Assembly (NCBI GenBank): GCA_900543325.1
Contig: UQQU01000009.1
Coordinates: 1-53,273, forward strand
Reading direction: 5' to 3'
From: an uncultured Clostridium sp.
GTDB taxonomy: Bacteria; Bacillota; Clostridia; Clostridiales; Clostridiaceae
Length of the DNA stretch: 53,273 bases
Position 1 is the stretch's first letter, and each line of letters starts with the position of its first letter. Below are positions 1 through 9,091 of the stretch, one piece after another. The notes beneath the pieces were generated by a model. The model was not told the origin of the DNA. It saw nothing but the letters and a program-made list of their open reading frames with translations, and did no database searches. The translations under genes were made by a program, and so were the position numbers.

Positions 1-5
1 TCGGA

Positions 6-152
6 AGGAATATTGTAATTAAGTTTTAGAATTTAATTGTTTTTGGAAGAAAAAGAGCGTTAAGAAGCTGAGGGAACAAAGTGACTTTCGAAGCTTTAGC
101 TCTTTTTCTGGAAAAAACAATATAAATTCTTAACGTAAATTATACAATTCCT
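6..152. repeat. Long imperfect palindrome (candidate structured RNA or MITE-like element)
   Basis: The first ~150 bases fold on themselves in nested arms. Outer arm: AGGAAT..TTGTA..ATT (6-20) against its complement at 138-152. Next: AGAATTT and ATTGTTTTT (28-44) against 111-130. Next: an exact 11-bp stem, AGAAAAAGAGC (48-58) with GCTCTTTTTCT (99-109). Inside are AAGCT/AGCTT and AAAG-TGA-CTTT. No ORF explains it and it ends 13 bases before the nudC stop. The shape fits a non-autonomous mobile element or a structured RNA; it could also act as a terminator for the nudC transcript. I do not recognise a named RNA family. The window edge may cut it. Confidence 0.5.
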
Positions 153-165
153 GGAGGTTATATCA

Positions 166-1023
166 TTAATTTTTCGGCTCCACGTGACGAACAATTTTAT
201 TCAAAAGTTCATCTATGATTTTTCTTGCAATAGTATTTTTATCTGGTAATATTGGTAAATTATCTTTACTGTACCAATCTGCATGAAGAATTTCTTCACC
301 ATCAACCTTTATATCTCCACTTTCGTATTCTGCTGTGAATCCAATCATAATAGAATTAGGATATGGCCATGGTTGACTTGAAAAATATTTAATATTTTTC
401 ACCTTTATATTTACTTCTTCTAAGACTTCACGCTTTACGCATTCTTCTAAAGTCTCATTTACATCTACAAATCCAGCTACATTACTATGTAACCCCTCTG
501 GAAAATTCTTATTATTTGCTAATAAAATCTTATCACCCTTGGTTATTCCTACTATAATTGCAGGACAAACTTGTGGATAACTCATATATCCACATTTCTT
601 ACACTTCATTGCAAACTCATATCCAACAAAATCATTTTCTCCACCACATACTCCACAAAACTTATTAGTTTTATGGAAGTGAATAATTTGAGCTGCTCTT
701 CCACAAATAGGTACAATATCTTTATCAATAATAGCAGTGCCTTGTCTTAAGGCAATAAATTTTAACTCTCCTGCCACCTTAACACATGAACTTACTTCAC
801 CACAAAAACAATGTATTTCATTAATTTTTCCTAAATGATACATTATTTCAAGACCATCAATTAAATTTTTAACATCCTTAAATGTGGGAATAAATACTTT
901 TCCCATATCTTCTTTAATTAAAATCATTTTATCTTGAAATAAAAAATATAAATCTTCATCTCTATTTCCCTCTGGGAATTTAGGGTCTGCTATAAAATTC
1001 ATATAATTATCGTTATTAATCAT
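166..1023 (-). CDS. nudC: NAD(+) diphosphatase NudC (Nudix hydrolase)
   Basis: NudC-type Nudix hydrolase of 285 residues, a family that cleaves NADH/NAD to NMN and AMP and removes NAD caps from RNA. Four cysteines in two CxxC pairs (about C123, C126, C141, C144) form the zinc ribbon typical of NudC. The Nudix box runs from G184 to about V207 with E190, R198-E199 and E202-E203 in place. The NudC-specific SQPWPYPNS motif follows at about 216-224. The start has a GAGGAG site nine bases upstream. It lies 14 bp downstream of the TetM-like GTPase gene and is probably co-transcribed with it. The zinc site, Nudix box and SQPWP motif together make the call secure. Confidence 0.93.
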   Translation of the reverse strand: MINNDNYMNFIADPKFPEGNRDEDLYFLFQDKMILIKEDMGKVFIPTFKDVKNLIDGLEIMYHLGKINEIHCFCGEVSSCVKVAGELKFIALRQGTAIIDKDIVPICGRAAQIIHFHKTNKFCGVCGGENDFVGYEFAMKCKKCGYMSYPQVCPAIIVGITKGDKILLANNKNFPEGLHSNVAGFVDVNETLEECVKREVLEEVNIKVKNIKYFSSQPWPYPNSIMIGFTAEYESGDIKVDGEEILHADWYSKDNLPILPDKNTIARKIIDELLNKIVRHVEPKN

Positions 1024-1037
1024 ACATTTATACTCCT

Positions 1038-2981
1038 CTACTCTTCTATAATTTCACAATGCATATACTTCTCTACTTCATCCCAAGGTACAATAAATCC
1101 TTGCCCCTTAGAACAAAATACTGAATTTGAAGAATACTCTATATCTGCATTCTTATTATAAGCTCTTTTTTCAAGAACCTCTTCTGTATTATGGCATACA
1201 TCATATCCATCAAATATCAAATTTATATTTCCTCTCCCTTTAGTAAATGCAATAAGTTCCATACTGTAATTCATAAAAGTTGCTACTGGTCCTCTTCCTG
1301 TTATTTTAACTTTATTTAAAGTAGTCTCTGGTGGATTAAAATTACCACAAAGCCTTTGAATATCTGATAAAACTCTTCCCATATACTCTAACTCTACATC
1401 TATTGAAAATTTATAAAATGGCTCTAATAATATATTATCTGCTTTTTCTAATCCTTGCCTTAAAGCTCTAAAAGTTGCTTCTCTAAAGTCTCCACCCTCT
1501 GTATGTTTATTATGTGCTCTACCAGTTAAAAGAGTAACTTTAATATCTGTAATTTCTGAACCTGTTAATATTCCATTATGTTTTCTTTCAAATAAATGAG
1601 TTCTTATTAAATTTTGATGTCCAGTAGTTAGGTTATCAGTATGACATTTGTTTTTAAAAATAATTCCAGAACCCCTAGGGAGACTTTCTAACTTCAAATG
1701 TACTTCAGCATAATGTTTTAATGGTTCAAAATGTCCATATCCATTAACTGTATTATTTATAGTTTCTTTATATATTATTTCACATGGTCCAAAGTCTACA
1801 TTAAAATTAAATCTTTCTAATATAACTTCCTTTAATACTTCTAATTGTATCTTTCCCATAATATGAACATGTATTTCCTGAAGAGTTTCATTCCAAATAA
1901 CATTTAAGGCAGGATCTTCAGCTTCTAACATTCTAAAATGCCCTAATACTTCTTTTACATTACATGCTTTATCAAAAATTACACTAGACATTAAGGTTGG
2001 AATCATATTAAATTTAAACTTTTCCTTTAATGCTCCCACTCCATCACCTACACTTAAACTTGTAAGACCTGTTACCGCAAAAATATCACCAGCCACAACT
2101 TTATCTACTGTAGAAAATTTACTTCCATTATAAACTCTTATACTACTTATTTTTTCTTTTGAACTACCATTATTTATTTCATCTCTGACCTTTAGTATCC
2201 CACTTAAAGCTTTAATAAATGTAATTCTTGTTCCATTATCGTCATGTCGTATTTTATATACAATTCCTGAAAATTCATCATTTTCATTGTAATTAGTAAC
2301 TGTTAACTTTTCTAAAGAATCTAAAAACTCCATTATTCCTTGGTCTTGAAGAGCTGATCCTGAAAAGCACGGAAATATATTCATTTCTTTAATTAAAATT
2401 CTTAATTTATTAATCCATAAATCTTTATTATATTCTCCATTAAAATATTTTTCTAATAACTCTTCATCTCTTTCAGCTATAAATTCTATTATATCCTCTT
2501 TAATATCTGTAATACTTTCTATATAACAAACATCTTTAGTTAAGTTTGCTTTTATTTTATTAATTACATTATATAAATCTGCTCCTGTTCTATCTAATTT
2601 ATTAATAAAGAAAAATGTAGGAACATTATATTTTTTAAGTAATCTCCATACTGTTTCTGTATGAGATTGCACACCTTCTACCGCACTTATAACTATAATT
2701 GCATAATCCATAATACTTATAGCTCTTTCCATTTCACAAGAAAAATCTACATGACCTGGTGTATCTATTAAGTAATATTTTGATTTTCCTATTTCAAATA
2801 CCGCCTGATCTGAGAATACTGTAATTCCTCTTTCCTTTTCTATATCATGGCTATCTAAAAAGGAATTTTTATGATCTACTCTTCCTCTACTTCTAATAGC
2901 ATTAGTATGATAAAGAATTTGTTCAGAAAAAGTTGTTTTTCCAGCATCTACATGAGCTAATACCCCTATTGTTTTTTTCAT
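1038..2981 (-). CDS. TetM/TetO-like translation factor GTPase (EF-G family)
   Basis: Ribosomal-protection-type translational GTPase of 647 residues, near the usual ~640 of Tet(M). The G domain is complete: AHVDAGKT (9-16), RGIT (51-54), DTPGH (73-77), NKLD (127-130). EF-G-like domains follow. At the domain IV position where Tet(M) has its tetracycline-displacing loop (YSPVST before PADF), this protein reads AHNKHTEGGDF, so the key loop is not conserved. That points to a TetM-like housekeeping or antibiotic-response factor rather than a classical tetracycline resistance gene. It is followed 14 bp later by nudC on the same strand. Family assignment is secure; the ligand or stress it responds to is unknown. 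Confidence 0.85.
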   Translation of the reverse strand: MKKTIGVLAHVDAGKTTFSEQILYHTNAIRSRGRVDHKNSFLDSHDIEKERGITVFSDQAVFEIGKSKYYLIDTPGHVDFSCEMERAISIMDYAIIVISAVEGVQSHTETVWRLLKKYNVPTFFFINKLDRTGADLYNVINKIKANLTKDVCYIESITDIKEDIIEFIAERDEELLEKYFNGEYNKDLWINKLRILIKEMNIFPCFSGSALQDQGIMEFLDSLEKLTVTNYNENDEFSGIVYKIRHDDNGTRITFIKALSGILKVRDEINNGSSKEKISSIRVYNGSKFSTVDKVVAGDIFAVTGLTSLSVGDGVGALKEKFKFNMIPTLMSSVIFDKACNVKEVLGHFRMLEAEDPALNVIWNETLQEIHVHIMGKIQLEVLKEVILERFNFNVDFGPCEIIYKETINNTVNGYGHFEPLKHYAEVHLKLESLPRGSGIIFKNKCHTDNLTTGHQNLIRTHLFERKHNGILTGSEITDIKVTLLTGRAHNKHTEGGDFREATFRALRQGLEKADNILLEPFYKFSIDVELEYMGRVLSDIQRLCGNFNPPETTLNKVKITGRGPVATFMNYSMELIAFTKGRGNINLIFDGYDVCHNTEEVLEKRAYNKNADIEYSSNSVFCSKGQGFIVPWDEVEKYMHCEIIEE

Positions 2982-3076
2982 ATAATCACCTTTTTCTATA
3001 AACAGTAAATAACTTTATATTTAAATTATATCATGACTATCTATAATTACCATTTAAGATTTTATTATAATGAAAA

Positions 3077-3114
3077 ACGCAGTAATAGTAATTTATATCT
3101 TACTATTACTGCGT
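3077..3114 (-). terminator. Intrinsic terminator after the phospholipase C-like gene
   Basis: A perfect 15-bp stem (3077-3091 with 3100-3114, ACGCAGTAATAGTAA and complement) around an 8-nt loop. On the minus strand it lies just past the stop at 3129 and is followed by a T-rich stretch. It separates this gene from the TetM-like gene. Confidence 0.8.
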
Positions 3115-3128
3115 AAATATCTCTCAAA

Positions 3129-3695
3129 TTAAATATATGACTCAAATACTTTTACAAAATGTTTTTCTGTTAAATATAAAAGCTGACAAATCATCTTTGT
3201 TGTATATAATATATCATTTACAGCATCTTCTTCTAAACTTAAATACTCTTGCCTATTTATCTTTAATTCTTCAAGATAATCTACAGAATCATCTATATTA
3301 TCTAGAACATTTTCAAAAATATCTTTATTATTTCTTAAAGTTTTTCTTAACATTAAATGCAAAGTAAATTCATATGCAAAATGATTTTTCATATCTTTAC
3401 CATAATATTCTTCTAAATGATACTTACAAAAACAATCTGCAATATAATGAGCTATTTTACCTATAATAAATGATACTTCATTAATATCTAAATCATTATT
3501 TTCAATGTATTCTTTATATTCAAGCATTTTATCTTTAGAAACACTATATGTGTGTTTGATCTTATTTCCTCTCTTGTGTAAATCCGGCTCTACACACCCT
3601 GCTAAAAATCTTTTTTTATTTAAACTTAAATTATATTTTTCCTTGCACAAATTGTAACAATATGAGCCTATGGCTAAATGTGTGTTTACTAGCAT
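3129..3695 (-). CDS. Zinc-dependent phospholipase C family protein
   Basis: Protein of 188 residues resembling the zinc-dependent phospholipase C/S1-P1 nuclease fold. Putative metal ligands are H6 near the N-terminus (NTHLAIG), the EPDLH segment at about 56-60, a conserved histidine near 68 and a HYIADCFC segment near 103-110. No signal peptide is visible, unlike secreted alpha-toxins, so this is one of the short cytosolic homologues common in clostridia whose substrate is not known. It is a single gene closed by its own terminator. The start is supported by a GGGGAG site upstream. The family is likely; the enzymatic activity is not proven by the sequence. Confidence 0.75.
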   Translation of the reverse strand: MLVNTHLAIGSYCYNLCKEKYNLSLNKKRFLAGCVEPDLHKRGNKIKHTYSVSKDKMLEYKEYIENNDLDINEVSFIIGKIAHYIADCFCKYHLEEYYGKDMKNHFAYEFTLHLMLRKTLRNNKDIFENVLDNIDDSVDYLEELKINRQEYLSLEEDAVNDILYTTKMICQLLYLTEKHFVKVFESYI

Positions 3696-3898
3696 AAGAT
3701 TTCTCCCCTCGTCAGAATTTTAAAATACTCTATAATCCCGACAATATTATTATACAACATTATTACGAATTTTGATTGTTCTTTTATTAAATTTATTATG
3801 GATTATCTGTAATATTTTATTACTTTTAACTACTATGTAGATATTTCAGTAAATATTACATTTAAATATTTATGATTAAATATAAAACATATGACCAA

Positions 3899-3918
3899 TT
3901 TATTATGCACATAATAAA
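3899..3918. promoter_or_regulatory. Perfect palindrome upstream of uvsE (candidate operator)
   Basis: TTTATTATG-CA-CATAATAAA is an exact 9-2-9 dyad, 38 bases upstream of the uvsE start. The position suits an operator for a dimeric repressor. It does not match the LexA box of Firmicutes, so the cognate regulator is unknown. Confidence 0.4.
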
Positions 3919-3956
3919 CTAGTATTATTAATTATCTGTATGATTGGAGGAAAATT

Positions 3957-4919
3957 ATGAGGGTAAGACTTGGATATGTAGCTATTTCTAAAGCTCTTGG
4001 TAAAAAAGTTACTTCTTCTAGCACTGTAACTTTTACAAATTATAATAAAATTACTCTTCCTAATAAAAAATTAGAAAAACTAAAATCTGTAGCTGCTTCT
4101 AACTTAAGAGATTTAGAAACTATAATTAGATATAATATAGAAAATAATATTCATTTTTATAGAATTACTTCTGCTTTAATTCCCCTAGTTACTCATCCTG
4201 AAGTTGGTTATTGGGGACATAGAGAATTTTTAAAAAAGGATTTTGAATATGTAGGAAAATTAATAAATGATTCTAAAATGAGAGTAGATACTCATCCTGA
4301 TGAATTTAATGTAATTAATAGCATTAATCCTAAAGTCGTTGAAAATACTAAAATAAATTTAGTAAGGCAAGCTGAATGGTTTGAAGATTTTAAATATGAC
4401 TTAGGAAAAATGGTAATCCATGTGGGTGGTGCTACAAATGGAAAAGAAGCTGGTTTAGAAAGATTTATCACCAATTTTGATAATTTTCCAACTGAGGTAA
4501 AATCAAAGATTATTATTGAAAATGATGATAAAACATATACAGCCCAAGAAACACTAAATTTATGCAATGAACTAAGTTTACCTATGGTTTTAGATATTCA
4601 TCATCATAATTGTAATAATAATGGTGAAAATATTTATGAATTAATTCCCCAAATATTTCTTACATGGAAAAATGAAAAGCTTCCACCTAAACTTCACTTT
4701 TCCTCTCCTAGGGAAGGTGAAAAAGATAGAAAGCATTCTGATTTTATTAATGCAAAAGACTTTGTAATATTTTTAGAAAATATTAAACATTTTAATACTG
4801 ATATTGACATAATGCTTGAATGCAAGGAAAAGGATTTAGCATTATTTAGACTTGCAGATGACATAAAAAAATTAAATCCTAAATATAAATGGCTCGATAA
4901 AAGTACTTTTATTGTATAA
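3957..4919 (+). CDS. uvsE: UV DNA damage endonuclease UvsE (UVDE)
   Basis: Protein of 320 residues, full length for UvsE, which nicks DNA 5' of pyrimidine dimers and other lesions and starts an excision route independent of UvrABC. The TIM-barrel metal-binding motifs are present in order: YRITSALIPLVTHPEVGYW, RVDTHPDEFN, MVIHVGGATNGKEAGLERF, IIENDDKTYT, VLDIHHHNC, KLHFSSPREGEKDRKHSDF and IMLECKEKDLAL. The start follows a TTGGAGG site. It is monocistronic with a perfect palindrome upstream. In spore-forming relatives such enzymes protect DNA in spores; whether this copy is sporulation-controlled cannot be seen. Confidence 0.93.
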   Translation: MRVRLGYVAISKALGKKVTSSSTVTFTNYNKITLPNKKLEKLKSVAASNLRDLETIIRYNIENNIHFYRITSALIPLVTHPEVGYWGHREFLKKDFEYVGKLINDSKMRVDTHPDEFNVINSINPKVVENTKINLVRQAEWFEDFKYDLGKMVIHVGGATNGKEAGLERFITNFDNFPTEVKSKIIIENDDKTYTAQETLNLCNELSLPMVLDIHHHNCNNNGENIYELIPQIFLTWKNEKLPPKLHFSSPREGEKDRKHSDFINAKDFVIFLENIKHFNTDIDIMLECKEKDLALFRLADDIKKLNPKYKWLDKSTFIV

Positions 4920-5024
4920 AAATAAAAAAAAGTGTATATAATACAATGTGATGTAAAACATACTGCAATATATTTTACACCCTATTACAACTTTAGTTAT
5001 TTCGACAGATAGCATTAAAAAACT

Positions 5025-5059
5025 AGTAGCATTCTATCATATAGTTGCTACTGTTTTTT
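5025..5059 (+). terminator. Intrinsic terminator upstream of the SDR remnant
   Basis: Stem AGTAGCA (5025-5031) with TGCTACT (5046-5052), then a six-T run. It can end the uvsE transcript about 110 bases past its stop. It sits directly before the point where the SDR homology begins. Confidence 0.65.
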
Positions 5060-5080
5060 ATTTATAAAAAATCTATTTAA

Positions 5081-5614
5081 TTATCTGATTTTGTTGTTAA
5101 GGATTTTGGAAAAATAGATATATTAATAAATAATGCTGGTGTTCAATTTCCTCAAGAAAGTATAGAAGATATTTCTCAAGATCAACTTGAATTAACTTAT
5201 AAAATAAATATATTTCCAATGTTTTATTTAACTCAAGCTGCCTTATGCTATATGAAAAAAGGCAGTACAATAGTTAATACAGCTTCTGTTACAGCATATC
5301 AGGGACATGTAAAGCTTATTGATTACTCATCTACTAAAGGAGCAGTCATTACTTTTACAAGATCACTTTCTCAATCCTTGGTCACAAAGGGAATAAGAGT
5401 TAATGCTGTAACTCCTGGTCCAATTTGGACTCCTCTTACTGTTTCAAGCTTTTCAGATGAATATATAAAAAACTTTGGTTCTGATGTTCTTATGAGGCAA
5501 GCTGGACAACCCTTTGAATTAGCACCAGCCTATGTATACTTAGCATCAGATGATTCTAGCTATGTTACCGGTCAAGTAATTCATGTAAATGGTGGAACAA
5601 TGGTAGATAGTTAA
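5081..5614 (+). pseudogene. 5'-truncated short-chain dehydrogenase/reductase
   Basis: Classical SDR family oxidoreductase lacking its N-terminal third. Homology to the family opens right after an in-frame stop at 5078-5080, with FGKIDILINNAGV, and continues through the first ATG at 5219 (MFYLTQAA). Visible motifs are NNAG, the catalytic serine (NTASVTAYQG), YSSTKGA (catalytic Tyr and Lys) and RVNAVTPGPIWTP. The Rossmann TGxxxGIG dinucleotide-binding segment and roughly 90-100 residues are missing. A product starting at 5219 could not bind NAD(P). The missing part is not elsewhere in the window. The 3' end and terminator are intact, so this is a recent 5' deletion. Confidence 0.85.
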
Positions 5615-5615
5615 T

Positions 5616-5655
5616 AAAAAAAACGTATTGTGAATATTATGCAATACGTTTTTTA
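5616..5655. terminator. Bidirectional terminator between the SDR remnant and the histidine kinase
   Basis: Stem ACGTATTG (5623-5630) with CAATACGT (5642-5649), flanked by an A-run on the left and a T-run on the right. It can therefore stop transcription from both convergent sides. Confidence 0.8.
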
Positions 5656-5694
5656 CTTTAATCTTTTACATAGTAATATTATTATTTCTAATAA

Positions 5695-7122
5695 TTAAGT
5701 TTTATTTAAGTTAAACTTTAAAATAAAATTTATTTTTTCTTCTTTTATTTCATAAGATAACTCTCCATAATTCTGAGAAGCAAGTTCTTTACATAAATAT
5801 AATCCTAATCCGGAACTACTTACTTCCTTAGAAATATCTTTATAAGTATTATATTTTATAAATGGTTCTAATAGCTTGTCTTTTATATCTTTTGGAAAAT
5901 TAGTGCATTTATTGACTATTGAAAAAACTATATTTCCCTCTTCCTTATATAAATTAATATCTATTCTTTTCCCAACATTATATTTTATAGCATTATCAAT
6001 TAAATTAACTATTATTGACTCCATATCTTCTAAAACTGAATATATAGTTACTTCTTGCAATCTTTTACTTATTATATACCCTTTACTTTCTATTCTTACT
6101 TGAAAATCTTCTATTATTTCTTCAATTAATTCTGTTAGTGAAAATTCATATTTATTCTTAGCTGATTTAATTTCTCCTTTTGATACATCAAGTATCTTTT
6201 CTACTAAAGCTTTCATCTTTTCACTTTCCATTATTATTCTATCACTAGCTCTATTTATAAAATCTTCATCTAATTCATTTAATTTATTCTCTTTAAATAT
6301 TTGTGCATACAGTGATATGGCTGTAACTGGGGTTTTTAGCTCATGTGTTGCATTATTAAAAAACTCTCTTGAAACCTTTTGTAGTTGTTCAACCTTTTCC
6401 TTTTCTTTAATTATTATTTGCATCTGATCTTTTATTTTGTTTTTCATTAAATTATAACTTTTTGAAAGTTCACCAATTTCATCATTGCTATTAATAACAA
6501 TATCTTTTGAATTTATACTTTTTGATAAATCCTTCATTGATTCATTTAATTCATTTATTGGTTTAGTAACTTTACTTATGATCATTGAAATAACGATAAT
6601 TATGGATAAAACTACAATAACTTGTCCAGCAATTACTATTGTTATAACATTTATATTTTTATTATATTTTTCACTATAATCCTTTTGTATAATTAAATTA
6701 CAATAAAAATCATTATCTAAATAAATAGGATAATTATATGTTACACAATAAATATTATTTAATCTTTTAAATCTTATAATAGATTTTAAGTTTTTACTTT
6801 CATTTACTATATTATTTATTTCATCTTCACTTATTACTACACTAACATATTCATTTATTTCTCCTTTAGCATTTATCATAGAAACATATGAATTTGTTAA
6901 TCCTTTAATACTATTTAAACTTTTCCACTTACTCTCTCCAATAAGCTCATTTTGATTAATAGTATTTATAGAAAAACTCTTTATATTTGTTATTTCTTTT
7001 ATAATATCGGTTCTTAATGTATTTTCTAAAAATAATGCAATAAAGATAGTAAATATTATATTTATTACTACTACTGAAATTATTGTTCCAAATAATAATT
7101 TACTCCTTAGTGTTTTAAACAA
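5695..7122 (-). CDS. Two-component sensor histidine kinase
   Basis: Membrane sensor kinase of 475 residues. TM1 lies at about 12-33, an extracytoplasmic sensor domain spans about 34-158, TM2 about 159-183, and HAMP about 184-240. The phospho-acceptor H-box THELKTP carries H260. The N box NLIDNAIKYN and the G box SGLGLYLCKELA complete the HATPase domain. The start is TTG at 7122, with an AGGTGA site that overlaps the stop of the regulator gene, so the two are translationally coupled. It is last in a lipoprotein/regulator/kinase operon. The kinase looks intact, but its partner regulator is frameshifted. The signal sensed is unknown. Confidence 0.9.
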   Translation of the reverse strand: MFKTLRSKLLFGTIISVVVINIIFTIFIALFLENTLRTDIIKEITNIKSFSINTINQNELIGESKWKSLNSIKGLTNSYVSMINAKGEINEYVSVVISEDEINNIVNESKNLKSIIRFKRLNNIYCVTYNYPIYLDNDFYCNLIIQKDYSEKYNKNINVITIVIAGQVIVVLSIIIVISMIISKVTKPINELNESMKDLSKSINSKDIVINSNDEIGELSKSYNLMKNKIKDQMQIIIKEKEKVEQLQKVSREFFNNATHELKTPVTAISLYAQIFKENKLNELDEDFINRASDRIIMESEKMKALVEKILDVSKGEIKSAKNKYEFSLTELIEEIIEDFQVRIESKGYIISKRLQEVTIYSVLEDMESIIVNLIDNAIKYNVGKRIDINLYKEEGNIVFSIVNKCTNFPKDIKDKLLEPFIKYNTYKDISKEVSSSGLGLYLCKELASQNYGELSYEIKEEKINFILKFNLNKT

Positions 7123-7126
7123 TAAA

Positions 7127-7805
7127 TCACCTCATCACATATCCTATACCATAAACTGTTTCAATTATAGAATTATCTTTATCTTCTTTTAATCTATCTC
7201 TCAACCTTTTTATATGAACATCAACAGTTCTTGTATCACCTTCATACTCATATCCCCAAACCTTTTGTAATAAATCTTCCCTTGAATAAATAATACCTCT
7301 ATTTTCATATAAAAAATTTAACAAATCAAACTCCAATTTTCTCATAGGAACAAGATTTCCATCCTTAAATACACATCTATCTTTACTAGAAATTCTTATC
7401 CCATTAATATCTTTTTTATTTTCTTCTATCTTATTAATTTCCTTTGAATTTCTTCTAAATATAACTTTAATTCTAACTAATACTTCTTTTATTTCAAAAG
7501 GCTTTACTATATAATCATCTGCTCCTAATTCTAAACCTACTATTTTATCAAATATCTCTCCTCTAGCTGTTAACATCATCACATAAGTATTTTTAGATAT
7601 TTCCTTACATATATCGAATCCATCCATATCAGGTAGCATTAAATCTAATAGTACTAAGTCTGGCTTAAAATTTTCTACTAACTCTAATGCTTCTTTTCCA
7701 TTAAATGCACTTCTAACCTCATACCCCCTCTTTTCTTAAAGCAAAGGTTAATACATCATTTATTGAATACTCATCTTCTACTACTAATATCCTCTTCTTT
7801 TCCAT
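7127..7805 (-). pseudogene. OmpR-family response regulator, frameshifted
   Basis: The reading frame starts at 7805 (MEKKRILVVEDEYSINDV) and stops after 28 codons because of a run of five G on the coding strand (7724-7728). Removing one G restores KEGYEVRSAFNGKEALEL and joins the receiver domain to the rest, giving about 225 residues, normal for OmpR/PhoB regulators. The C-terminal winged helix is intact and ends RTVDVHIKRLRDRL...GIGYVMR. A product from the internal ATG at 7639 would begin just after the phospho-acceptor Asp (LLDLMLPD), losing it. Either a real inactivating or phase-variable indel, or a homopolymer error. The neighbouring kinase and lipoprotein genes are intact. Confidence 0.85.
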
Positions 7806-7823
7806 AGTTCCCCCATTATTTTT

Positions 7824-9011
7824 TTACTTTTCTGTAAGCTTTAAAAATGAATACTCCTTTATATATTTACTTGCATCATATTTATATTCATCATTTTCAT
7901 TGGGCTCAAAATATTTATAAAAAAATATTTTATCTCCTTCTTCATTTGCTATTCCTACAGATGCATAACACTTATAATTTTCTTTAGTAAATTTATATAA
8001 GTAATTTATCGTATTATCTTCTCTTACTTGACCTAAATATGCCTCTTCCTTATATACTAAATTAACTAAATTATTCTTTCCAATTACATTATTAATATAT
8101 ATCTCTTCTTCAGGAATAATAAATTCTTCTGAATTAATATCGTAAATAGCTGTTCTCTCTGTTTCTCCATATCTATTTTGTGATACATTTAAGAAAATTT
8201 TATTGCTATTCAATTCTTGATTATATACTCTTGAATACTCTGATAGTTTATAACCTTGTAAATTTAAACTTTTATAATCTTCAAGTTCTATTGTATCATC
8301 ATTTATATTTACCTTTTTTACTTTTCCATCTATTAATATTGCCATAATTGAATTTAAATTTTTATCAAAATATAAACAAACTATTTCTTCCTCTCTTTCT
8401 TCTATTTCAAATTTATATAATTTTTCATTTTCTATATCTATTATTAAAATCCTCTGTTCATCTAAATCACCACTATAACTATAATATCCTTTTAAATCAA
8501 GAATATAATAATTATCATTTCCAGACAATAAGTAAGCTTCTTTATAATTATTAACATGACTTAAAATTAAATCATTCATTTTTTCCAGTTTAAATTTTTT
8601 ATTTTTTATTTTATCAACATAATAATATTTAACTACTTCTACATCATTAATTTTTTCTCTTTCTTTGACAATCCCTCTATAAGCTATTCCCATATCGTCT
8701 AGAATCTCTCCCTCCACAAACTCATCTGTAGAGGTATATACTCCCAATTGTCCTTCTTCATTAATATAGCTTATTTCTTTTTTATCACTTGTAAAATCTT
8801 CATAATTTATTCCAATTACATTATTATCTTTATATATTATTGGATAAAAATCTCCATCTATACTAACTGGAATTTCTTCTATATTAAATTCTTCAATAAT
8901 TTCTTCTGCTTTTACTGTTTTTGATGTATTCTCTTCTAATACTATTGTCTTGCTACATCCTACACTTGCAATACTTGTCATAATTAATACTGAAATTAAA
9001 AATTTTCTCAT
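7824..9011 (-). CDS. Putative lipoprotein of a two-component operon
   Basis: I do not recognise a family for this ~395-residue protein. It starts with a lipoprotein signal (MRKFLISVLIMTSIASVGC, cysteine about 19) followed by an acidic linker. The body has repeated beta-strand-like segments rich in Tyr, Asn and Glu (for example YYILDLKGYY, ERTAIYDINSEEF), as in propeller or solenoid domains. The start at 9011 is chosen over an ATG six codons upstream because a GTGGGGG site lies about nine bases before it. It is the first gene of the operon, 18 bp ahead of the response regulator. A role in signal input to the kinase or as its regulated target is inference. Confidence 0.7.
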   Translation of the reverse strand: MRKFLISVLIMTSIASVGCSKTIVLEENTSKTVKAEEIIEEFNIEEIPVSIDGDFYPIIYKDNNVIGINYEDFTSDKKEISYINEEGQLGVYTSTDEFVEGEILDDMGIAYRGIVKEREKINDVEVVKYYYVDKIKNKKFKLEKMNDLILSHVNNYKEAYLLSGNDNYYILDLKGYYSYSGDLDEQRILIIDIENEKLYKFEIEEREEEIVCLYFDKNLNSIMAILIDGKVKKVNINDDTIELEDYKSLNLQGYKLSEYSRVYNQELNSNKIFLNVSQNRYGETERTAIYDINSEEFIIPEEEIYINNVIGKNNLVNLVYKEEAYLGQVREDNTINYLYKFTKENYKCYASVGIANEEGDKIFFYKYFEPNENDEYKYDASKYIKEYSFLKLTEK

Positions 9012-9091
9012 AAATAAAAACCCCCACATATTATTTAATTATATAATACATGAAAGTTTTTACATAGTATTGTTTAATTGTTACAAACTTC

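Noticed and set aside
1038..2981. Tetracycline resistance gene tet(M)/tet(P)
   Set aside because: Family fits, but the domain IV loop needed to displace tetracycline is not conserved, so I call it only TetM-like.
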